This document shows, piece by piece, positions 41,725-53,254 of a stretch of 64,000 bases of DNA. A program made the position numbers and the translations under genes. The DNA is taken from positions 45,630,028-45,694,027 of the forward strand of contig OX465580.1 in NCBI GenBank assembly GCA_950022655.1, written 5' to 3'. The stretch is from Alentia gelatinosa (Eukaryota > Annelida > Polychaeta > Phyllodocida > Polynoidae). How positions within the stretch are numbered: position 1 is the first letter of the stretch; every line of letters begins with the position of its first letter. Below the pieces are notes generated by a model, which was not told the DNA's origin, made no database searches, and was given only the letters and a program-made list of their open reading frames with translations.

Positions 41725-43480
41725 CATGGTAAGCTAAACTGGATGTTTGATTGGAATGGCAGTGAATCTGAGGAATTTTGCACAAACCCACAGGGTAATT
41801 CATTGGCTGATGTTGCACGCCGGCCGTGCGAGCAATGTTTGTAGGCAACCGGCGAAAGTTACAGGGCCGAACCCATGCACTGGATTAGCGATGTACACCG
41901 ATGCGCCCTACGACGTGTTCTACGACACACAATGGCCGAACTAATACGGGAATGGCTGAAGAAATAGGATTTACTCAGATGAAATGATGTGAACAGTCAG
42001 TCCCTGTTAACTGTGAACAGTCCAAAAAGAAGTAATAAAAGGGAAATCTACCAGACTAGGACAGTGGAAGATACGGCTACATGGCTGCCAGGGACCCCCA
42101 GGTGCCTTGGGCCTGTACCTGGTGTTGAGGGCCGCCTCTGTCGATGAAATGATGGGTGCTGCTGTGCCGGAACGAATGAACCATGAGCCCATTGGCGTTC
42201 AACACTCCCTCTCTATGGAGGACTATGGAGACTTATAACCAAGATGAACCGGGGGGGGGGGGGGGCATTTTATTTCTAACCACCGTAGGGGATCACAGGC
42301 TCCACGAAGGATACCTCCACGGACGAGACATTGGACGAGAGCTCACCAATCGCGTTTGATTACGTGTGTCGTCCATAGGGAGAGAAAACCTCGTCCGTGG
42401 TCTCCTCCGAGTAATCCTAAAGGACACAAATCAGCTTTCAATATAGTTTGGGGGCGACCTGAACTAGGGGTCCTAATTACTGCATGTGATGACCCATATT
42501 GGTATTTTTTTAAACTAATTTCATCATTTATGAATATATGTGAATCTAACTAAATTGCAAAGTAAGTCTCCATCTGACACCTCCAGTTTTTATCTAAATC
42601 ATAATAAACATATTTACGCTAGATTTAATGAATTAAATAGCTTTTATTTGTTATTATGAATCGCCCACGACACCCCTATAAGTGTCACCCGACAGGAGAG
42701 ATGAATGAGACTCTGGACGAGGTCTCCCGGCCCAACGATATATATTAATGAAATGCAAATGGACAAGACCTCGTAGTGGGTTGTCGGCTACAACTATCCT
42801 CGAATTCTCCTCGAATGCGCCGAGAGTAACTCATGCGGTCGTAGGAGGAACAACGGGTGTGCTTGGGCAACCGTTATATATATTATCACATACCTATGCA
42901 CAACTCAGTATAAAAACATACTGCTCATAGGGGTATAGTTATTATACACCGATTGCACTGTACGCCATGCATCTTTGTACTAGTGCCTTTGGATACCTGA
43001 TACGGACTCCACACTTTGGTTGATAGCCTGCGTGCTTTGAAAATTCAACGCAATTTCATTGGCTGAGAGGTCAAAGCCGGGGCGGAAAATTTTAAAATGG
43101 CGAACACCTTCTAATTGCGAGTTCAGAGATGTTTTAGAAACGGCCTAGAACGAGTTATTCAGCGTATCTACCAAATATCGAGGTATTTAACGTGGGGTAC
43201 TTGCTTGATACAGATTAGATGGCTGAGATATACGAAATGAATCTATATCAACAACTTCGCTCAGTGCTGGTTCACACACAGACAGGCGGTCAGTGGGCAG
43301 ATAACACTGCCTCGCTCCAGCTTGTCTGCAAAATCTGTTTTTCCGTAGATTGCTCGAGCGATATAGTGTGACCATTTTAGAACCAAATAAGGTATTTAAA
43401 CAAATGAAACCATATTGCCATTACAGGCTAGATATTTCGTTGTTTCTGATAAATTCATTCACAACTCAAAAATCTAGCTT
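41725..43480. other. Non-coding stretch; dispersed repeat copy 2 and a G15 run
   Basis: 42251-42265 is a G homopolymer. 42290-42390 is the second copy of the repeat at 20236-20345 (CTCCACGGACGAGACATT ... CAATCGCGTT). No gene recognised. Confidence 0.5.
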
Positions 43481-43481
43481 A

Positions 43482-43510
43482 CATTGGCACCATGATTATG
43501 GTTTCACATA
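43482..43510. repeat. Single arm of the 51.8-kb hairpin repeat
   Basis: TTGGCACCATGATTATGG-TTTCACATA matches the right arm of the hairpin in the tandem unit at 51869-51910 (TTGGCACCATCACTATGG-TTTCATATT). Confidence 0.5.
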
Positions 43511-46440
43511 AGACACGCCATTACACTGCAGAGCTGTAGGTTCGAGTGTCCTTAGACATTGATATGTCGGGGCCTGACTCGAAATTCTTTTAGCAGATCG
43601 GACTGAGATGGTGAGCCGAACTGTGAAGATAATGATATCTCCAGTCCCCAAGCGCTGCGATAACCCACGCCTGATGGGCACAGCCTGTGACAAAGGACTG
43701 TTGGTGAGGTGCAAGGGGAGCGAGCACCTCTGGATATGAACTGAGGACAACGCTGGCCTGGTCGGCAGCCATGTGGCTGATGAGCCCGTGGCATGCTGAG
43801 ACCAAGGCTTACATGTTCCTATCCAAGATCGAAGCCAGACGCAGGCCACGCCCACTCTATGGTATGGTCCCTGAATTAGGCGGCTCCACCGGCTGCGGAG
43901 AACGCAACGACAAGTGTGCGTGTTGGCATGGCTTCACTGAAGATATGAGGACCGTTTGAAGCCCCAGCATAGGTGTCGAACCAGGCGAGGTCGGCTTATC
44001 CAGGACTGACATACACCAAATCCGTTGCATGGACATCGCTCGGCGCCGCGAAGGCCCTTGCGAGGAATTTACAGATGTGGTGGACAAAGTGCACAATATG
44101 AACGAGTCAGCCCAACAGTTTAAGACATGCCCAGCCATCAGCGACATGTCTAGAGCATGTCACATAGTTTAGCCATCGGGATCATGAGGGTCATGTTCAG
44201 ATGAAATCTGGGCCAGCACACTGCCCGGGTCGAAGGTGGGCACTTGGCTGTTATGAATTATAAACCCAAGTGGTCTGCCAGTAGATTGGCCACCACCTCT
44301 GTCTTCGACTTATAGGTTGGTCTGGTCTGATCAGTTTCTAGACCAAGAGCTCAATACAAATATATATAAGCCGAGTACGAATTTGGATATCGTAAGATAT
44401 TAATTATGAATACTCACTACAAGACATTATTAGCTTATATAACTGATAACATAGTCTAACTCCCTGGATTCTTAGACAAAATACTCAAAAAGTGAGAATG
44501 ATAATATATAAGGAGCTTTGAGAGTATTGCAATCTCCAACCACAATAGCCTGTAGTGCGAGAATATAACCACAACAAAAGATTTGCTGGAAGAATGATTC
44601 ACTCTTCTAGCATGGATTCTGACTCTGGTAGTAAGAAGGACAGATCGGAGATTACCAGACAAGGTAATTCAGAGTAGTCCGCCAGTTGGCAGAAGGCAGT
44701 ATAGGCGGCAGCAGGGGCAGCAGAGGCGGCCAGGCCATGTGCTGGTATGTTTACTTGGCTAAATAACAGGATGAGAAAAACCTTGTGGAGTATGGAGACC
44801 TTTAAAGCTCATCTACTTTGAAAGTGAAGCAGGGAACTACGGGGGGCGCTGGGAGGGAAGATGCTCCAGGTGGTCGTCCCGCATGCGCCCATTACCCCAT
44901 ATGAGGTTAACCCCATGTGAGTTGGGGTACATTGAGGGGTGTTGATAGGTTCCAGGCCTAATTCATTAGGTTTCACGACCTGTTGCTCATTACACCGTCG
45001 TGGGACGGCTGTCGTTGATCGTGTGATGACCGTAACTGACTGACACACAGCGGCCATGCAGCGGTCGCTCGATGTTCCTTTTTTAGCTGTCCAGTCATCC
45101 TATATAACACCCCCTTATAAGTAAAGGACCAGAGGATGATGACAGGATTAGAATATGTAGATATACCACATGAATTGATGGGGGGACATTTGAAAAAATA
45201 ATTAGATACAAAGACTGATGAACAAGAGAATTAAACCATCGGAATATCGATGTGAATGTCACTTATTGTCAATTCCTTTTCCTGACAACTGCTCTGACAC
45301 TTCCTTAAATGACGGTTATTATACTTCCTGGAGGTAGTTCTTTAATTTACCTTCTCAATAGTAGTGAGGAAGACTTGTATCTCAATATTGTATCCTTTAT
45401 ACAGGAAAATGAAAATAGCATGTTTGTATTCAGAATGTCGAAGCCTTTACTCTCTCAAACAAAGAAGCCTATTTAGGGTCATAATTCCACCACCTCTCCT
45501 GTCAATAACCGAATAGAAATAAATTGTTTATTCTCTTCTGCAAAGTTCTCACTTTTCTCTCCTAGAGCCATTATAAAGTTCCGGGCCCTTGTAGGAATCA
45601 TCTTAGAGTGGCAAATGCATTCCTCACCACTTGTTTATAACCGAAGACTTGGGACGTAGATCATAGATAACCACCTCTTGTAATTACGTATTTATATACA
45701 AAAGGGCGTGAAATTCTTGAAAGGTTTCCTACAGAGTCTCCCCAAACCATCGCATGACACTGATAGCCTGTTCTCAGCGGTAATTCAATGACATCATAAT
45801 ACATGTGAGTTGGGGTACATTGATCCTTAGACACCCAAGAATCTTGTGATATTTTTCAGGAATGGGCCCCAGGTCGTGATAGGAGGGGTTAAGGGTAGAG
45901 GTCATGACGGGGTAAGATATTATGTGGCCGCGGTTATAAATCCCCCCTACCCTCTATGCCTCTTCCCACCTACGACAGCACACTGTCTATAATTCACAAC
46001 CACAACCTGGGCCTGCCATGTCAAACGGGGACATTATTTTCAGGAACAAGACTGGCATCACCTCAGTAAGGTTTATTTTATTAAAATAGGGCATACTTCA
46101 TCCGGTAGTGCTCTCTTAGAGGAAATGGTTGGCTTCCCGTTATAATCCCTTTATTACACTTACTTCAGATATAAAGTTCGAAAGCCAAAATCTATTGAAC
46201 ATGGAGGTCCTCTTATAAATGATTCATATAATTTCCAAACAAGAGTTATGAATAGTTAGGAAGAAAGGCAGAATAGATAGTAAACATGTGAAAGTGAGAG
46301 GATGCTACGATACGCAATATTTGAGGCGTTTTGTGCATGATCGTTATGATATGATCTGTTTCTTTTTCTGACAACCCCAAGATGATTATCGATGCAATAT
46401 TGGAGATGAAATATTTATATAGAACTGCATCGAAAATCGT
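43511..46440. other. Non-coding stretch; GC-richer part 43550-44200
   Basis: 43550-44200 is richer in GC than the surroundings and open in several frames on both strands, but none shows a domain and I do not call a gene. A 20-bp direct repeat (TGTGAGTTGGGGTACATTGA) occurs at 44919 and 45806. Confidence 0.4.
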
Positions 46441-46447
46441 ATAGATA

Positions 46448-46539
46448 GACAATACTCCACGAGTTTGGATGGGCCCCAATCGTCATCAAGGTGAAGCCGA
46501 CTGACGATTATGGCACATCCAAACTAGCGTAGTATTGTC
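46448..46539. repeat. Hairpin MITE with GGTGAAGCC loop
   Basis: 38-bp arms 46448-46485 and 46502-46539 (GACAATACT...GTTTGGATG...AATCGTCA and complement, about 80 percent paired) around the loop TCAAGGTGAAGCCGAC. Confidence 0.75.
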
Positions 46540-46544
46540 ACTTT

Positions 46545-47540
46545 ACGAGGGTGATCGTTGAGTATTTTCTTAATGTTATTCCTATGGCTAAACTTGTAGC
46601 AGGGATGAGATAATGAGAAAGACGAAATGAATCTCTGTGGTGCCGAGAAATACGACCATGAACTTACGTAGTGCCCGCCGCCACCAACGGCAACGTCGCT
46701 ATGGGACTCGCTGTCTAGTCATATCCTCAAAGACGTTCCCTTATTTGGTAAGCTTGCCTGAACTAAACATTTACTGAATAAGTGGAGTCTTGGTTATGGT
46801 GACTTCCAGTCTGGCTGTGCCTGTGTGGCTGCATATCGCAGTAAGTCACATTATCGATTAGTTTCCCATATCTAATTTATTTCGTCTATTCAATATCAAT
46901 GTGCAACGTCAAATACCTCAATGTTTGGGCAATACGCATGTTTCACTATTATCGCTCGAAAAACCATGGCAAAAAAGGACGTTAGCATGGCTAGCATATT
47001 ATATGCTTTTTCCTACTTCTGTCTGTATAGGTCAAAAAGAGAAATAAAATTGTATGACTTCAGACCTATAGAGTGTCTTTTCTTGTCTGCATATATTTAG
47101 AACAGCAATTTCCTCATTGCTCCATTGACGCTCATGGCGACTCTATCTGCTCCGAGAGGTTGCGTTGTCAGCTCTCATTAATGTGCTTCACTAGTGAACA
47201 CTCTATAATTATGAGGCGGAGAACCTTCTAACCTTTGTAAACTGTAATTACATGACAACAGTTTGAAAGGTCCATGAAATAATTACGTAATCACCCAAAT
47301 GTTACCTATAAAGATAGGCCTATAAGTCTCCCCACACAATGACAAGCATAGTAAATTGAACATAGCAGTTTATTTTTATTTTTGTCAAAGACAATGGATA
47401 TAGCAGTGTATGGTACTGAATTATACAGCTCGTAGAATTGGGATCAGGTGTGGAGTAGGGGAAGACAACAAGTTCCAAAACCAGGGGCAGAGGTAGGCTC
47501 AGGCATCCACATCCTGAGCCCCACTCACTCGCCTGCATGC
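46545..47540. other. Non-coding stretch
   Basis: No gene recognised. Confidence 0.45.
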
Positions 47541-47544
47541 ACCT

Positions 47545-48170
47545 GTGAAGTCAAAACATGCCCCGCTTATAGGCTTCACAAGATGGCAGATGGAATGGAT
47601 TAATGCTGCCTCCAATTTAGACTTTATGACCTTGGTTTCAGGGTCAAAACAGAAAACAATAGAAGTACTGCTTCAGAATGGCTACACCAATTATGATTGT
47701 CTCATGATCATGACCAAACAAGATCTCAAAGAGGAATACCCTGTTATAGGCAAGAAGGCTACAGCAAAGCCTGCCCACCCTTGAAACGGGAGGTTCTCGG
47801 AATTCCTGGAGGAAGGAGCACAGCCTCTGAGAATAATGACGAAGATGGGCCAAATGATGACAATGAAGAGAAACCGGTAGAAAACAATAAGACGGCATTA
47901 CTGGAGGCAATCGAGCAAGTACATGTGAATGAACATGGAACCAGGACAACCAGGTACCTGCAGCTGGCAGGGAGCTATATTCCACCCCTGAAAGAAAGAG
48001 GCCAAGACCTGACGGTGTTCCTCACCATAAGGGCAAATGCCAAAAAACAGTGAAGGCCACAGACTTTGTACCAGAACAAGTTAAGCTGAAACAAGAGAAG
48101 AGTAAGAAAGAAACAATGAGGACAGCTCCATGGTACTCTCACCTGATGAACAGGCGCCAATGTTGATAGG
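47545..48170 (+). pseudogene. DIRS-type gag relic, N-terminal part
   Basis: Two overlapping frames (47545-47784 and 47697-48053) and the following bases read MEWINAASNLDFM...KQDLKEEYPVIGKK, then NKTALLEAIEQV and TVKATDFVPEQVKLK. The last two match NNTALLSVASRW and TIKAGVSDYVPEHIKLR of the gag relic at 4675-5580. Frame shifts show it is dead. The copy is interrupted after about 48170 by family D copy 3 and other DNA and resumes at about 49240. Confidence 0.55.
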
Positions 48171-48276
48171 GAGCGGCCAATGTCAGGGTGTTATATCACT
48201 TATTGCTGACCTGAAACCTCCTGAGGTTATATATTGAAAACTGCCTGGCTTACACAACCTACATCCTCGAGCTAGC

Positions 48277-48777
48277 ATACACTGCGCGAAAAAACCGAGA
48301 TATTTCATATAAATTAGGTCTACACATTTAGGTAATGCAAATGCGGGCCTAATTATATATGTATAAGTCATGTCAATTTTACATTGATGTATACATACGA
48401 GATAAAAAGGTTGTACCCACATGCCCCTGTGGCCTCCACACCTTATCAGTGCATTGAGTATGGGGAGGAGGATGGGGGCGAACTAGTGTGGGCGGACAGT
48501 TGTGCAGAGCGACCACCCAGCCACCCAACCACCTGGCCACCTGGCCACCTGGCCACCCGTCTCCCAAGCCACCAGCTATCTGGTTATCAGGCTCCATACA
48601 CTACCTGTGTGGCTGCACCAACACTGAAGCCATCCCTCCAACCAGCCGCCCGGCCACCCAGCCGCCCAACAATCACCTCCCTGTCTCTCCAGCCGCCTCC
48701 CGAGCCACTGTTCCGACCGCGACTCCGACCCCGAGTCTATGACCACTATCCAATATACAGTGTGCCTTATATACAGA
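48277..48777 (-). repeat. Dispersed repeat family D, copy 3
   Basis: Begins CACTGCGCGAAAA (complement of the family end), then the TATACATACG part, a repeated GCCACCTGGCCACC block, CCAGCCGCCCGGCCACC and CGACTCCGACCCCGAGTC, ending near TACAGTGTGCCTTA as copy 2 does (TACAGCATGCCTTA). Confidence 0.6.
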
Positions 48778-49239
48778 CTCATCCTGAACTATACAGAAAA
48801 ATTGTGTTTTGAATGTAAACTCTATCAAAAGACGGCAAGAAAGACAAAAAGTATGATGAGTTTGTTGTATCAACTAATCAAAATGTACTCAATAGGGATT
48901 TAGAAAGATTTTATAATGAAAATTGATAATATAAGATTGTATTTTCCAATAACACTGATATTATTGACTAATGGCAAATATTGGAGTGCAGAGATTGGAA
49001 TCAGTGGGTAGTGGCGTAAATATGATAGAATCAGGCTTATATATGACGCCAAATAGGACGACCTTACTTTATGCCCAAGGAAATATCCTTTTTCGGAAAT
49101 TAAATGCAACAGATACGAGGGAAGAAGGAAAGGGCATATAACCCTGAGGACATATGAGGGTGAGACCAGCCGTTTGGATGTTACCCCTATCGCAATTTTT
49201 CCCAACGTCAACCTACTCAGGTTATACGAACGAAAGAAT

Positions 49240-49660
49240 TTTATACAACCCTGAGGACATCTTCGCTAATACAGGGGAATAGCTATATGGAGAAAAGTGC
49301 AAGTTCCACCACAAATAAGCATAGGAGCTGAGTTCCCAGGCCACAACAATAGGTGGAACCCTGTGACCCAGGGCCTCAGAGAGACTGATCCCCTTGACTA
49401 CGAGAACATAGATTCCCTGTTACATGGAGTGAGTCACAGATTAAGAATAGCCAACTGGGACACTGAAGCAGCAGGGGCCGAACAGCACAATCACCAGTCA
49501 GCCCCATCCCTGGACAACGGGGTCCTAATGCAGAACTTGATCTCGATGAGTTACAAATCTAAAGGTATGTGGTTACCTATACTAAACCAAGAATTATCTA
49601 TACACTAGCGGCCGTCACCAAGTCACCTGGACAAATTAGGCTAATCCACCACTCCACCTA
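49240..49660 (+). pseudogene. DIRS-type gag zinc finger and RT start, resumed
   Basis: 49265-49315 encodes NTGE-LYGEKCKFHHK, the CCCH-type gag finger end seen at 4699-4760. Around 49530-49660 follow a SYKSKGMWLPIL part and TKSPGQIRLIHHSTYA, equivalent to the RT start GGGIRLIHNGSRP of the 3.1-kb relic. Stops are present. Then an unrelated LINE relic begins. Confidence 0.5.
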
Positions 49661-50330
49661 TGCTGAAGTATTTTGAACTAATCACCATAATGTATGAGGA
49701 CACAATTGTACCATATGTCACCACCTACGAATACATTGCAATAAAACTAGACAGCTGCCTAAATCTGAATTATCATTTAAAAGAAGTTGCGAAGCATGTT
49801 AATATAAAGATATTTCGTTTGAGAAAAGTAAGACGCCTAATAGATAGAGATGTAGCATTCAAATCTACACATCTATAATTCGTCCAACGATTGCGTATTG
49901 CTCATACCTGTTTGATTTAGCATTTCAAAAGGAAATACAAAAACTCCAGAGACTACAGAACATAGCCCTGCGAGTAATAACAAAGACATAGAATCTATGC
50001 ACACCCATTGGTATAATGCACGAAACATTTGATGTACCTATATTAAGAAAAGGTGTGTGGAACAACCTGTAGTAATTTTCTACAAAATGTCGAAAAACAC
50101 AGATCTTATCGATGCCAGATAATAGAGAACCATATGTAACCAAAGCGCTAAGAACTCAGGATATTTTAAAACTGGTGCATGGGCCAGATTTTGTCCTGGG
50201 CAGAAATATTAGCGACCACAGGAGGTAGAGCACAGGTTATCTGCTAGAAGAGTGGGTCGAACGGGGAGCATCCAGAATAGGGGTACCCGGATGTGGAATA
50301 GAAAACCGGTATTCATATACGGAGGTAGAA
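49660..50330 (+). pseudogene. LINE 3' relic (end of ORF2)
   Basis: YEYIAIKLDSCLNLNYHLKE aligns with YKYLGIILDEHLEYKHHFQ of the intact LINE. It continues across shifts as IRPTIAYCSYLFD, IQKLQRLQNIALRVITK, and the terminal RGTRMWN typical of LINE ORF2 ends. Many stops. Confidence 0.65.
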
Positions 50331-50334
50331 TAGG

Positions 50335-51754
50335 TGAGGCTGAGAATAAAGGCGCACAGAAGTAGAATGGAATATTTCATAATTATTGCCTAAATGCAGC
50401 CTAGCATTTCTAGGGTAAAAAATTAGAGAGACCCTGCTGTGAAGCTGTCACAAACTCAGAGAAAAATTGAGAGGTGAGATTCGGAATACAAAGGGCCCCC
50501 ATATATAGTGTAGCAACGCGCGCGGTGGCCGTCAAACAGTGTGAAAAAATACATTAGCTACGAGAATATAAAATTGAATTTCATATTTATATATTAGAAT
50601 AATGTATGCAAAAGACGGCCCGGTAAGAGTAGACCACATAGGATTTTGAATTTAGAAAATCGGCCAAGTAGTTCAAGAATAATGGAGGAAAGTCTAGTCA
50701 GATTAAGGTTAAATTTGAGGAACACAAGTACATAGAAAACAGTAGATGGCATGGCACCACATAATAAATAGCACAAATGAACAGATGTATTGCAATAACT
50801 CCCTAGAAATTCATGAAAGTGACACACTATTTAACATACAGGGGTATTTTCACATGCTGAATCCAATGGAGATATTTATTTTCATGTGTATTGATGATGT
50901 CATAGTTGATTTGCATATTAATAGGGAAATCTGTAATAATGCTGCATAAATTTTACAAAAAAACACTCAAATAATACTCCTCTCTAACCTAAATCATGTC
51001 ATGCAAGGCAAAGCATATCTTTGACTTGTAAATAGGAATCTGGACATTTAATTTGCATAATTTATTTTGAACCTGAAGTCTCCAGATGGATCAGAGAATT
51101 CAGTTTTTCAGTGTAGTTATTTCAAGATACCAGTCATTTACATCTATCAAAATATGGCATATCATATATCAAATTAATTAGCTATGTATGCTCTTTGCAA
51201 TGGCATATGCACTAATCTTTTTGATTCATTCATTTTTGTGTGAAAAGCTTTTTTTTCAAATTGGTGCTTGATCAAGTTATTCTGGTCATAGAAATTTCAT
51301 GCTAGCACTAAAGTAAAGCCCAATATGTCCTCTGATTGGCTGAAATAGTGTTTGGTACTTAAAGTGGCAGAACAACTCAGCAAATGGATGAACTAAACAC
51401 TGTGTCTGACAGAGCAGGGGCTATGGAGCAGGGTATATGCCACCAATCCTTCTCAATTAAAGTCACAATTGAAACAAATTATTGCCCCATTACTCCTATA
51501 TTTATATTCACATGAAGGCTCTGAATCTCAGCTTTAAGAAGGTATATTTTGATAGTAGATGTGATTATCGGGTGCTTGTGTAGAACCATTTGAAGAACAA
51601 TAATTGAGAAACACATTGTTTTCGCAGTGTGTGATGGCCACGGTGCACATTGCTGAATACATTTCTCAATCAATGTTCTTCAAGTGGTTAGCCACAAGCA
51701 CCCTTTCCCGAGTAATCAAAAGGAATGTAAATGATCCCTGGATGCAATTTGGGA
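50335..51754. other. AT-rich non-coding stretch
   Basis: No gene recognised. 51540-51720 contains a partial inverted arrangement around AGAACATTG / CAATGTTCTT and CGGGTGCTTGTG / CACAAGCACCC, a possible further hairpin element. Confidence 0.45.
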
Positions 51755-53251
51755 TCATCTCTTTTGGAGTTGAGTAATATGTGAAACCATAGTTATGGTG
51801 CCAATACAGGGTAGATTTATGAGTGGTTTCGGAGAAATTCGTTCTGAACTCACCGTACCGGCTCGAAGTAAATCTACCCCGTATTGGCACCATCACTATG
51901 GTTTCATATTATTATATACCTTAATTCGGTCTTAATTCGCTAAAACTTACCGTAATTTGACGTCGAAGTGACTTGGCACAACTCTCAAACACGATGTGTA
52001 CGTTAGCAGATATGCCGGATGTTGATAACCGGAAGTGATCACTGCGCAGGCGCGAATACATTATACCGCCGCATAAATTAGCGTGCGATCACCCTGCTAC
52101 ACTCGATCGTCCCGTTGAACAACTGTACTCGAGCGGTGTAGTGTATCACAGGGGTTCCGCTATTTGTTGACATCAACGAGTTGCCCGCTCAGCCTGTGAA
52201 CGTATCGAAATTTTATAATCTTGCACCTAGAATTCTGTTGTCGGCCTCTCGACCAATCAGATTGCGTTATTTCTTCAAAGCGTGCAATCTGTAGCTCAAA
52301 GCGTGCAGGTTAGGTGCAAAGCGTGCAATTTGTCACTCAAAGTGTGCAATCTGTTGGTATCCAAAATAACCAGTACAACGTTTCACAGCGTACAGTGCAT
52401 TCTGTTCATACAGCAGTGCCCATAGCAGTGCCCATAGCAGCAGTGTGTATAATTTACACTGACTTAGTGCATAGGTATATAATAATATATCATCTCTTTT
52501 GGAGTTGAGTAATATGTGAAACCATAGTTATGGTGCCAATACAGGGTAGATTTATGAGTGGTTTCAGAGAAATTCGTTCTGAACTCGCCGTACCGGCTCG
52601 AAGTAAATCTACCCCGTATTGGCACCATCACTATGGTTTCATATTATTATATACCTTAATTCGGTCTTAATTCGCTAAAACTTACCGTAATTTGACGCGA
52701 AGTGACTTGGCACAACTCTCAAACACGATGTGTACGTTAGCAGATATGCCGGATGTTGATAACCGGAAGTGATCACTGCGCAGGCGCGAATACATTATAC
52801 CGCCGCATAAATTAGCGTGCGATCACCCTGCTACGCTCGATCGTCCCGTTGAACAACTGTACTCGAGAGGTGTAGTGTATCACAGGGGTTCCGCTATTTG
52901 TTGACATCAACGAGTTGCCCGCTAAGCCTGTGAACGTATCGAAATTTTATAATCTTGCACCTAGAATTCTGTTGTCGGCCTCTCGACCAATCAGATTGCG
53001 TTATTTCTTCAAAGCGTGCAATCTGTAGCTCAAAGCGTGCAGGTTAGGTGCAAAGCGTGCAATTTGTCACTCAAAGTGTGAAGTGTGCAATCTGTTGGTA
53101 TCCAAAATAACCAGTACAACGTTTCACAGCGTACAGTGCATTCTGTTCATACAGCAGTGCCCATAGCAGTGCCCATAGCAGTGCCCATAGCAGTGCCCAT
53201 AGCAGCAGTGTGTATAATTTACACTGACTTAGTGCATAGGTATATAATAAT
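51755..53251. repeat. Tandem duplication, 735-bp unit, two copies
   Basis: Copy 1 51755-52489, copy 2 52490-53251, nearly identical by eye. Each unit starts with a hairpin (for copy 1, arms 51777-51820 and 51869-51910, GAAACCATAG...CCAATACAGGGTAGATTTA and complement). It then has a GC-richer part, four CAAAGYGTGCAA-type repeats spaced about 21 bp, and a 12-bp minisatellite GCAGTGCCCATA. Copy 1 has two minisatellite units, copy 2 four. Copy 2 also has a small AAGTGTG duplication. No gene. Confidence 0.9.
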
Positions 53252-53254
53252 ACC

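Noticed and set aside
43530..43560. GGTTCGAG as a tRNA B box
   Set aside because: No A box at the right distance and no cloverleaf.
43496..44147. Overlapping frames on both strands in a GC-richer segment
   Set aside because: Low-complexity Ser/Pro/Thr composition typical of antisense frames; no domain or start support.
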